A DNA stretch of 11,156 nucleotides from an uncultured Blautia sp. (GTDB lineage: Bacteria > Bacillota > Clostridia > Lachnospirales > Lachnospiraceae), in the NCBI GenBank assembly GCA_945872375.1, contig CAMBYR010000046.1, forward strand, positions 1 to 11,156. The letters are read 5' to 3'. Of the stretch, positions 5,379 through 11,156 are shown piece by piece. Below the pieces are notes generated by a model. That model saw only the letters and a program-made list of their open reading frames with translations, was not told the DNA's origin and searched no databases. A program made the position numbers and the translations under genes. How positions within the stretch are numbered: position 1 is the first letter of the stretch; every line of letters starts with the position of its first letter.

Positions 5379-6497
5379 TTACAGCACGTAACGCTCGTTT
5401 TTCTCAACGACGATCTTTACTTCTCCTTCGCCGCAATAGTATGAATTGGCTCTGATCGTGTCACGGCTCTCAACAATGCAGTTCTCAATATGTGTGTTAT
5501 CCCCCAAATACACGTTGTTGAGAATCACAGAGTTTTTGATGACACAATTATTGCCAACAAATACATCTTTAAATAATACGGAGTTTTCCACGGTTCCATT
5601 GATAATGCATCCGCTGGCTACAAGACTGTTTTTCACCACTGCACCCGGATTGTACTTGGCCGGCGGCAGGTCGTCAATCTTTGTCTTGACAGCAGGCTCC
5701 TGTTTAAAAAAGTAGTTACGGATCTCCGGCTCCAGAAATGCCATATTGGTTCTGTAATAAGATTCCGCCGTGGAAATATTGCTCCAGTAGCTGTCAATCT
5801 TGTATCCGTAAATGCGCTTCAGATTTTTGTAGCGGATAAGGATATCTCTGACAAAATCATTTCTTCCTTCCTGCGCCGCTTTCTCGATCAGTTCGATGAG
5901 CTGTCTTCTGCGAATCACATAAATACCGGTAGAAATGGTATTATATGCGGAGATCATTGGTTTTTCCTCAAATTCCTCTATTCTGCCATCCTCATTCATT
6001 CTGAGGACACCGAAGCGTTCTACTTCGCTCTGGTCTTTGCAGGTCGTGCAGACAACAGTAATGTCGGCGCGCTTCGCAATATGATATTCCAGCACCTTAT
6101 TGTAATCCAGCTTATAAATACCGTCTCCGGAAGCAATGACCACATAAGGCTCATGGCTGTTTTTCAGGAAAGTCAGATTCTGATAAATCGCATCTGCCGT
6201 TCCCTGGTACCACAGGCTGTTTTCTTTCGTGATGGTAGGTGTAAATACAAAAAGACCGCCCTGTTTTCTGCCGAAATCCCACCATTTTGAAGAGCTTAAA
6301 TGCTCATTCAAAGACCGCGCATTGTACTGGGTCAGCACCGCCACCTTCTGTACATGTGAATTTGCCATGTTGCTCAGAGCAAAATCGATGCTTCTGTAGC
6401 TTCCGGCAATAGGCATCGCCGCTATTGCTCTTTTGTTGGATAATTCTCTCATGCGGTTATTGTTTCCGCCTGCTAAAATAATACCGATCGCTCTCAT
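5379..6497 (-). CDS. glgD: ADP-glucose pyrophosphorylase subunit GlgD
   Basis: The second, regulatory-type subunit of glucose-1-phosphate adenylyltransferase, which makes ADP-glucose for glycogen synthesis. The 372-residue protein keeps the nucleotidyltransferase fold (AGGNNNRM 9-16, GTADAIYQN 99-107, SGDGIYKLDY 123-132, EEFEEKP 174-180) and a C-terminal left-handed beta-helix of hexapeptide repeats (~285-355). Compared with its partner GlgC, key positions have decayed: the GGxGxR loop is GGNNNR, AKPA becomes AIAA, and the YWKDVGT metal-binding block reads YWSNIST (Asp to Asn240). Family knowledge: Firmicute GlgD is poorly active or inactive alone and raises GlgC activity in a GlgCD complex. 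Its ATG overlaps the glgC stop in an ATGA of four bases (6494-6497), indicating translational coupling and balanced subunit synthesis. Confidence 0.95.
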   Translation of the reverse strand: MRAIGIILAGGNNNRMRELSNKRAIAAMPIAGSYRSIDFALSNMANSHVQKVAVLTQYNARSLNEHLSSSKWWDFGRKQGGLFVFTPTITKENSLWYQGTADAIYQNLTFLKNSHEPYVVIASGDGIYKLDYNKVLEYHIAKRADITVVCTTCKDQSEVERFGVLRMNEDGRIEEFEEKPMISAYNTISTGIYVIRRRQLIELIEKAAQEGRNDFVRDILIRYKNLKRIYGYKIDSYWSNISTAESYYRTNMAFLEPEIRNYFFKQEPAVKTKIDDLPPAKYNPGAVVKNSLVASGCIINGTVENSVLFKDVFVGNNCVIKNSVILNNVYLGDNTHIENCIVESRDTIRANSYYCGEGEVKIVVEKNERYVL

Positions 6498-7771
6498 TTC
6501 CCGTCACCGTCCTTTGCTGTAATTACCTGTCCGCTGGCCAACACTCCGTCCGGGTAATCCTCCGGAACAGTCACACCGGAAATCGCTGTATTTTTTCCAA
6601 TTTTTACATGATCCGGAATCACACTCTTCTCTCCAATCGTAGCGATTCCAAAGGCATATACCGAAGGCTTATAAACATTCGGCACTTCTTCCCCGCAGCC
6701 AAGAACGACACCGTTTCCAATGACAACGTCCTCTGCCACGATAGCCTTGTCCATGACCACATTCTCGCCCACGACAGAATTCCTCATAATGATGGAATCA
6801 CGAATCACACTGTCTTTTCCGATCACAACATTCGGACCGATCACAGAGCTGTGAACCTCACCATAAATTTCCGCTCCTTCACCGATCAGACATCTGTCGA
6901 TCACTGCATCAGATGAAATATACTGCGGAGGAATAATATCGCCCTTTGTATAAATTCTCCAGAATTCTTCATATAAATTGAACTCCGGAATGATATCGAT
7001 CAGCTCCATATTGGCTTCCCAATAGGATCCTAAAGTTCCTACATCCTTCCAGTAACCATTGTACTCATAGGCAAAGAGTCTCTGCCCTTTTTCCTTGCAG
7101 TAAGGAAGAATATGTTTTCCAAAATCACAGTTGCTCTGATCCTTCAATGCGATCAATGCATTTTTCAGTACAGGCCAACTGAATATGTAAATTCCCATGG
7201 AAGCAAGATTGCTGCTGGGATGTTCCGGTTTCTCTTCAAATTCCTGGATCCGTCCGGTTTCGTCCGTTACCATGATTCCGAAACGGCTGGCTTCTTCTAT
7301 CGGTACCGGCATGCAGGCAATGGTGATATCTGCCTTGTTTGCCTTGTGAAAATCGAGCATTACCTCATAATCCATTTTGTAAATATGATCGCCTGATAAT
7401 ATCAGAACATAGTCCGGATTATACTGCTCCATATAGTCCAGGTTCTGATAAATCGCATTTGCCGTTCCGGTATACCATTCACTGTTCTGGCTCTTTTCAT
7501 AAGGAGGAAGAACGGTTACACCGCCTTCATTTCTGTCAAGATCCCACGGAATACCGATTCCGATATGCGTATTGAGGCGCAGAGGCTGATATTGTGTCAG
7601 AACACCTACCGTATCAATACCTGAATTGATGCAATTACTTAAGGGGAAGTCAATAATACGATATTTTCCTCCGAAAGCGACTGCCGGTTTGGCAACTTTT
7701 TCTGTAAGAACTCCCAGTCTGCTGCCCTGGCCGCCTGCTAAAAGCATGGCAATCATTTCTTTCTTAATCAT
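6494..7771 (-). CDS. glgC: ADP-glucose pyrophosphorylase catalytic subunit GlgC
   Basis: Catalyses ATP + glucose-1-phosphate to ADP-glucose + PPi, the committed step of bacterial glycogen synthesis. The 425-residue protein has all the expected signatures: GGQGSRLGVLTEKVAKPAV (13-31) for nucleotide binding and pyrophosphate release, EWYTGTANAIYQN (98-110), SGDHIYKMDY (126-135) with the catalytic Asp, EFEEKP (177-182) with the glucose-1-phosphate Lys, YWKDVGT (240-246), and a C-terminal beta-helix rich in hexapeptide repeats. Start at 7771 has GAGGTG five bases upstream. First gene of a glgC-glgD-spoVG unit. No glgA, glgB or glgP lies in the window, so the rest of the pathway is elsewhere or beyond the window edges. 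Confidence 0.97.
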   Translation of the reverse strand: MIKKEMIAMLLAGGQGSRLGVLTEKVAKPAVAFGGKYRIIDFPLSNCINSGIDTVGVLTQYQPLRLNTHIGIGIPWDLDRNEGGVTVLPPYEKSQNSEWYTGTANAIYQNLDYMEQYNPDYVLILSGDHIYKMDYEVMLDFHKANKADITIACMPVPIEEASRFGIMVTDETGRIQEFEEKPEHPSSNLASMGIYIFSWPVLKNALIALKDQSNCDFGKHILPYCKEKGQRLFAYEYNGYWKDVGTLGSYWEANMELIDIIPEFNLYEEFWRIYTKGDIIPPQYISSDAVIDRCLIGEGAEIYGEVHSSVIGPNVVIGKDSVIRDSIIMRNSVVGENVVMDKAIVAEDVVIGNGVVLGCGEEVPNVYKPSVYAFGIATIGEKSVIPDHVKIGKNTAISGVTVPEDYPDGVLASGQVITAKDGDGK

Positions 7772-7802
7772 GCAATCACCTCATGTCTGTTATGATTACA
7801 AT

Positions 7803-7831
7803 ATTATAACACAATTCTATTAAATAGTGAA
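7803..7831 (-). promoter_or_regulatory. Predicted extended -10 promoter of glgC
   Basis: Minus-strand TTCACT (7831-7826), 17-base spacer and perfect TATAAT (7808-7803) preceded by a TGT extended -10 triplet. Only a short leader of about 25 bases precedes the glgC start, so no riboswitch fits there. Confidence 0.7.
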
Positions 7832-8014
7832 CCTATTTTACGGTTATTTTGTACAATTTTTATCGCTTTTTTAGTCATTCTCTATGAAAAAATGACAGAA
7901 GTTTACATTTTTCTTCCAGTTTTTTCCTGTTTTTCACAATTAAGGATATTCGCGAAAAAAAATGATGCCGAACCGGCTTTTCTTATTTTTCACCCCTTCA
8001 GGACAAAGAAAGAC

Positions 8015-8043
8015 TTTTCATTTTTTCTTCACCGCGTTATAAT
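8015..8043 (+). promoter_or_regulatory. Predicted SigA promoter of murC
   Basis: TTTTCA (8015-8020), 17-base spacer, perfect TATAAT (8038-8043). The start codon is 33 bases further on and AGGAG (8063-8067) sits nine bases before it. Confidence 0.65.
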
Positions 8044-8076
8044 TAATAGATAAAATACATCAAGGAGATTATCATT

Positions 8077-9456
8077 ATGTATCAGATAGACTTCCACAAA
8101 CCGCTGCATATCCATTTTATAGGGATTGGCGGTATCAGCATGAGCGGACTTGCGGAAATTCTTCTTGAGGAAGGTTTTTCCATCTCCGGCTCCGATGCCA
8201 AGGAAAGCCCCCTTACAGAAGCTCTGGAAAAACGCGGTGCCAGAATTTTCTATGGCCAGCGCGCTTCTAATATTGAAGATTCCGTTCAGGTAGTGGTTTA
8301 TACTGCTGCTATCCACCCGGACAATCCGGAATTCGCACGAGCCGTCGAAAAAGGCATTCCCATGCTTACCCGCGCTCAGCTTCTGGGACAGATCATGCGC
8401 AACTATGACACGCCCATCGCCGTAGCCGGTACTCACGGAAAAACCACAACCACATCCATGGTTGCTCATATTCTTCTGAGAGGCGACTGCGATCCTACCA
8501 TCAGTGTGGGCGGAATCCTTCCGGCCATCAACGGAAATATCCGCGTTGGAAAATCCGAAACCTTCCTTACAGAAGCATGCGAATACACAAACAGCTTCCT
8601 GAGCTTTTTCCCGAAGATCAGCATCATCCTTAATATGGATGCAGATCATCTGGATTTCTTTAAGGACATTCAGGATATCCGTCACTCTTTCCGCAGATTT
8701 GCCGAGCTTCTCCCGTCAGACGGAGCGCTGATCATCAACACAGATACCCCGGCTTACGAAGATATCATCCGTGATCTTCCCTGCCGTGTGATCACCTACA
8801 GTCTGGAGAAAGATGCCGAATATACTGCTTCCGATATTACATGGGACGAACTGGGACACGCTTCCTTTACGATTCTTCATAACGGCGCCCCCATATGTAC
8901 CTGTCAGCTTCAGGTTCCCGGCGTTCACAATATTTCCAACGCACTGGCTGCCGCTGCCGCAGGACAGCTTCTGAGCCTTTCTCCGGAAGTTATTGCAGAG
9001 GGACTGAACAGCTTTACAGGCACAGACCGCCGTTTCCAGCTGAAGGGCACCGTTGCCGGCGTCACCATTATCGATGATTATGCACATCATCCAACGGAAA
9101 TTCAGGCCACTCTCCGTGCAGCCAAAAATTATCCGCACAAGACCACATGGTGTGTTTTCCAGCCTCATACATATACCCGCACCAAGGCTCTTCTTCCGGA
9201 ATTTGCTCATGCACTTACTCTGGCAGATCACGTGGTTCTTGCCGATATATATGCCGCACGGGAAACGGACGATCTTGGAATTTCTTCCCAGGATCTCTGC
9301 AACTGGGTTCGTTCCCTGGGAACTCCCTGTGAATACTTCCCTACCTTCGATGAAATCGAAAACTTCCTTCTGGAAAACTGCACGCAGGGCGATCTGCTGA
9401 TCACCATGGGTGCCGGAGATGTGGTAAAAATCGGCGAACATCTTCTTGGGAAATAG
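8077..9456 (+). CDS. murC: UDP-N-acetylmuramate-L-alanine ligase MurC
   Basis: Cytoplasmic Mur ligase that adds L-alanine to UDP-N-acetylmuramic acid using ATP, the first amino-acid step of peptidoglycan precursor synthesis; essential. The 459-residue protein has the full three-domain layout: N-terminal UDP-binding Rossmann-like domain with GIGGISMSG (16-24), central ATPase domain with AGTHGKTTTTSM (117-128), EACEY and NMDADHLD, and C-terminal domain with NISNALAAAAAG, DDYAHHPTEI (333-342) and FQPHTYTRT. Length matches the family (~430-490). It has its own promoter and a strong terminator, so it is probably a single-gene unit and not part of a dcw cluster. The following intergenic region separates it from the replication genes. 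Confidence 0.97.
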   Translation: MYQIDFHKPLHIHFIGIGGISMSGLAEILLEEGFSISGSDAKESPLTEALEKRGARIFYGQRASNIEDSVQVVVYTAAIHPDNPEFARAVEKGIPMLTRAQLLGQIMRNYDTPIAVAGTHGKTTTTSMVAHILLRGDCDPTISVGGILPAINGNIRVGKSETFLTEACEYTNSFLSFFPKISIILNMDADHLDFFKDIQDIRHSFRRFAELLPSDGALIINTDTPAYEDIIRDLPCRVITYSLEKDAEYTASDITWDELGHASFTILHNGAPICTCQLQVPGVHNISNALAAAAAGQLLSLSPEVIAEGLNSFTGTDRRFQLKGTVAGVTIIDDYAHHPTEIQATLRAAKNYPHKTTWCVFQPHTYTRTKALLPEFAHALTLADHVVLADIYAARETDDLGISSQDLCNWVRSLGTPCEYFPTFDEIENFLLENCTQGDLLITMGAGDVVKIGEHLLGK

Positions 9457-9477
9457 TTTCTATTAACTCCGTTCTCC

Positions 9478-9512
9478 ATCGGCAGTTTCTTCCGGAACTG
9501 CCGATTTTTTTT
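9478..9512 (+). terminator. Rho-independent terminator of murC
   Basis: ATCGGCAGTTTC (9478-9489) and GGAACTGCCGAT (9494-9505) form a 12-bp stem (one G-U) with a TTCC loop and are followed by eight Ts. It begins 21 bases after the murC stop. Confidence 0.93.
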
Positions 9513-9542
9513 ATCCCCAAAAATTCCCCGAAACCAGTTTTT

Positions 9543-9643
9543 TTATCCACATCCGAAAAACCTTGTATTTTCAAGCTTCACGGGAGTTATCCACATTATC
9601 CACAGGGTTATGCACATTTTTTCGGATGGTTTCCTGTGGATTT
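9543..9643 (+). promoter_or_regulatory. DnaA-box cluster, murC-proximal half
   Basis: Three perfect DnaA boxes TTATCCACA lie at 9543-9551, 9587-9595 and 9596-9604; the last two are directly abutted. A fourth, TTATGCACA (9608-9616), fits the relaxed TTWTNCACA form. Weaker matches are TTATCCCCA at 9511-9519 and a minus-strand AAATCCACA at 9643-9635. DnaA is the initiator ATPase that binds such 9-mers at oriC and at some promoters. No dnaA or dnaN gene is in the window. Confidence 0.85.
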
Positions 9644-9660
9644 TTTCCACCTCCCACAGA

Positions 9661-9766
9661 TTGACATAATTCCGCATTTTATTTCGTCATAATTCTTCTT
9701 AACCCTACAAAAATCGAGATTTTAAAGGGTTTTCTCCGGTTTGCAATAATTTTGTAATATTTTTTG
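9661..9766. other. AT-rich spacer between two DnaA-box clusters
   Basis: By hand count 9661-9770 is about 29% G+C. It contains an imperfect stem-loop: AACCCT (9701-9706) with AGGGTT (9726-9731) outside and AAAAT/ATTTT inside, with a CGAG loop. A perfect TTGACA at 9661 has no matching -10 at usual spacing. Such a stretch could be an unwinding element or just ordinary spacer. Confidence 0.4.
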
Positions 9767-9809
9767 CTGTCCACATTATCCACATTATCCACATTTCAAA
9801 TGTGGAAGA
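9767..9809 (+). promoter_or_regulatory. DnaA-box cluster, dnaD-proximal half
   Basis: Three 9-mers run head to tail at exactly 9-bp period: CTGTCCACA (9767-9775, 7 of 9), TTATCCACA (9776-9784, perfect) and TTATCCACA (9785-9793, perfect). A fourth, TCTTCCACA, lies on the opposite strand at 9809-9801 and makes a perfect inverted repeat TCCACATTT-C-AAATGTGGA (9788-9806). The cluster ends 43 bases upstream of the dnaD -10 box, a position suited to regulation of that promoter. Confidence 0.85.
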
Positions 9810-9828
9810 TTTGCTGTCAAAAAAAATA

Positions 9829-9857
9829 TTCTCTTTTGAAAATGGTTGTGCTATAAT
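9829..9857 (+). promoter_or_regulatory. Predicted extended -10 promoter of the dnaD-like gene
   Basis: Perfect TATAAT (9852-9857) with a TGC extended -10 triplet (9849-9851). The -35 at the right distance, TTCTCT (9829-9834), is poor, which suits a promoter that relies on the extended -10 or on a nearby DNA-binding protein such as DnaA. Confidence 0.6.
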
Positions 9858-9890
9858 CCATAAAAGCAGAACAGGAAAGAGAGTGATTTT

Positions 9891-10979
9891 ATGAGTATGA
9901 TCACATTGCAGAATTCCTCCGCAGTGGAGGTAACTGTATTATCCAATTATTTTATAGATCATTTTATGCCGGAAGCAAACGGCGAATTTGTAAAAGTATA
10001 TATTTATCTGCTCCGCCTGCTTACTTCCGCACCGGTTTCCTTTAATCTGGAAAAGATGGCAGACAGCCTTCTCTGCACGGAGCGCGATATCATCCGTGCA
10101 CTGAAATACTGGAGCAAACAGGAGCTCATCCGCCTGGATTACGACTCCGGCAAAAAGCCCTGCGGCATTACCCTTCTGCCGCTTCAGGCACCATCTGTGC
10201 AGGAGCCTGCAGTTCTCTCTCCAGAAGAAGAGCTGCCTTCCGCAAATGCGGACAAGACCGCGGATGCTTCCGTACAGGCCGGGGAAAATCATCCGGAAGC
10301 ATCCGCAGGCAGCACGCTGACTCCGGACAGGATCCGTGAGCTGAAGGAAAATGAAGAAATCGTTCAGCTGCTTTATATTGCCGAGCAATATCTGGGAAAA
10401 ACCTTAAGTCCTGCAGAAATGCAGAAGATTCTTTATTTTTATGATGGACTGGGACTTTCCGCAGACCTTATCGAATATCTCATTGAATACTGTGTCAGCC
10501 GCAATCACAAGAGCATCCGCTACATTGAAACGGTTGCCCTTGCATGGGCAAAGGAAGGCATCACCACCGTGCAGATGGCCAAGGATGCCAGTTCCCGATA
10601 TGGAAAAGAATATTTCGCCATACTCAAGGCCCTCGGCATCAGCAGCCGCAATCCGATTGAATCCGAGATCGTTCTGATGGACAAATGGATGAAGGAATTC
10701 GGTTTTTCCATGGAAATCATCCAGGAAGCCTGCAGCCGTACGGTTCTCCAGACAGGCCAGCCAAGCTTCCAGTATGCGGACAAAATCCTCTGCGGATGGA
10801 AAAAGAAAAATGTCCGTCACCCGGAAGATATCCGTACTCTGGATGCCGAACACCAGAAACGAAAGCTTGCAAAGGAGACGGCCAGGGCCTCCCGTCAGCC
10901 GGCGCCCAACCGCTTCAACAACTTTCAGCAGCGCGACTATGATTTTGCAGAATATGAAAAACGCCTGCTAAACCAGTAA
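9891..10979 (+). CDS. DnaD-family primosome protein with two DnaD C-terminal domains
   Basis: A 362-residue replication-initiation protein related to B. subtilis DnaD and DnaB, which act after DnaA to remodel origin DNA and bring in the helicase-loader complex. Residues ~10-98 form a winged-helix N-terminal domain (YIYLLRLLTSAP, LCTERDIIRALKYWSKQELI, GITLLPL). A low-complexity linker rich in A, E and S spans ~100-145. Two DnaD/DnaB_2 repeats follow: ~153-230 with Y211-xxx-VALA-W219 and ~236-310 with Y295-xxx-ILCG-W303, both matching the YxxxIxxxW signature that contributes to ssDNA binding. The tail is basic. The start at 9891 follows a GTGAT-type ribosome site (AAAGAGAGTGAT). It is followed 31 bases later by the helicase-loader gene, so the two are probably an operon. 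Confidence 0.9.
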   Translation: MSMITLQNSSAVEVTVLSNYFIDHFMPEANGEFVKVYIYLLRLLTSAPVSFNLEKMADSLLCTERDIIRALKYWSKQELIRLDYDSGKKPCGITLLPLQAPSVQEPAVLSPEEELPSANADKTADASVQAGENHPEASAGSTLTPDRIRELKENEEIVQLLYIAEQYLGKTLSPAEMQKILYFYDGLGLSADLIEYLIEYCVSRNHKSIRYIETVALAWAKEGITTVQMAKDASSRYGKEYFAILKALGISSRNPIESEIVLMDKWMKEFGFSMEIIQEACSRTVLQTGQPSFQYADKILCGWKKKNVRHPEDIRTLDAEHQKRKLAKETARASRQPAPNRFNNFQQRDYDFAEYEKRLLNQ

Positions 10980-11010
10980 CCAAGTTTCATTGAATACAAA
11001 GGAGAAACCA

Positions 11011-11156
11011 GTGCCTTTACAGAATTATCAGTATGATATGATTATGAGGGAATACAATCGCCGTCAGTCCCAGAACCGCGCTCTTCTGGAAGAGCGCCGG
11101 ACTGCCGTTTATCAGGAGATTCCCCGGCTTCCCGAAATTGACAGGGAGGTCGCTTC
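11011..11156 (+). CDS. Helicase loader DnaC/DnaI-like ATPase, N-terminal part
   Basis: The first 48 codons of a gene cut by the window end. The start is a GTG at 11011 with AAAGGAG (10998-11004) six bases upstream. The visible part MPLQNYQYDMIMREYNRRQ continues as a charged helical N-terminus (NRALLEERRTAVYQEIPRLP, then EIDREVA), which resembles the N-terminal region of Clostridia DnaC/DnaI-type replication ATP-binding proteins. The Walker motifs would lie beyond the window, so the call rests on this N-terminus and on the position after a dnaD gene. Family role: AAA+ ATPase that loads the replicative helicase. Confidence 0.72.
   Translation, partial: MPLQNYQYDMIMREYNRRQSQNRALLEERRTAVYQEIPRLPEIDREVA

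Larger units (their letters stand above)
7772..8076. other. Divergent intergenic region between glgC and murC
   Basis: 305 bases without a gene. It holds the glgC promoter on the minus strand (7803-7831) and the murC promoter on the plus strand (8015-8043). Between them the plus strand is T-rich, with a weak inverted repeat GTCATT (7874-7879)/AATGAC (7891-7896), an 8-bp palindrome TTCGCGAA (7949-7956) and a small GCCG/CGGC hairpin followed by Ts near 7967-7980. I see no clear CcpA operator, riboswitch or small ORF. Confidence 0.5.

Noticed and set aside
7930..7938. DnaA-box-like TTTTTCACA between glgC and murC
   Set aside because: It is a single degenerate match in a T-rich stretch, expected by chance.
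8029..8685. Minus-strand open frame of 218 codons within murC
   Set aside because: It lies wholly opposite the conserved N-terminal half of murC and its promoter, with no recognisable domain.
9661..9693. Possible promoter with perfect TTGACA at 9661
   Set aside because: The only -10-like sequence, CATAAT at 9688, is 21 bases away, too far for SigA.
9511..9857. Calling this region oriC outright
   Set aside because: DnaA boxes and an AT-rich spacer are present, but there is no dnaA, dnaN, rpmH or clear DnaA-trio run, and no GC-skew data, so an origin is only one option.

Overview
The window looks like a chromosomal housekeeping region of a spore-forming-lineage Clostridia, most likely a Lachnospiraceae gut bacterium (Blautia/Dorea/Mediterraneibacter-like). 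The evidence is the paired ADP-glucose pyrophosphorylase subunits GlgC and GlgD, SpoVG, a two-domain DnaD primosome protein followed by a DnaC/DnaI-type helicase loader, a long Gram-positive-type SRP RNA with an Alu domain, strong GGAGG ribosome sites and SigA-type promoters. I see no phage, insertion sequence, CRISPR array or tRNA gene. The genus is an inference from gene content only.

Layout: (1) 1-1361: a truncated anaerobic ribonucleotide reductase activase gene (nrdG, minus strand) is divergent from tadA and yqeY (plus strand), with promoters packed back to back. (2) 1362-1858: gene-free of protein; it holds convergent hairpins and the SRP RNA gene on the minus strand with a perfect-consensus promoter. 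(3) 1859-3480: a YdcF/SanA-type DUF218 membrane protein (minus) is divergent from a lone PduB-type microcompartment shell gene (plus). (4) 3597-4838: a secreted coiled-coil (PcsB-like) protein with a C-terminal 3D cell-wall domain. (5) 5054-7771: a minus-strand glgC-glgD-spoVG unit ending in a strong terminator. (6) 8077-9456: murC with its own promoter and terminator. (7) 9457-9890: an AT-rich intergenic region with five perfect DnaA boxes and several near matches. (8) 9891-11156: dnaD-like gene and the start of a dnaC/dnaI-like gene.

The genes cover several core functions: tRNA editing, protein targeting, glycogen synthesis, peptidoglycan precursor synthesis and replication initiation. The two points that ordinary annotation does not explain are the DnaA-box cluster in front of the primosome genes, with no dnaA or dnaN in view, and a PduB shell protein gene with no microcompartment partner nearby. 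I found no clearly new multi-gene system. Promoters, hairpins and boxes were found by eye; protein families were recognised from memory of motifs, without any database search.
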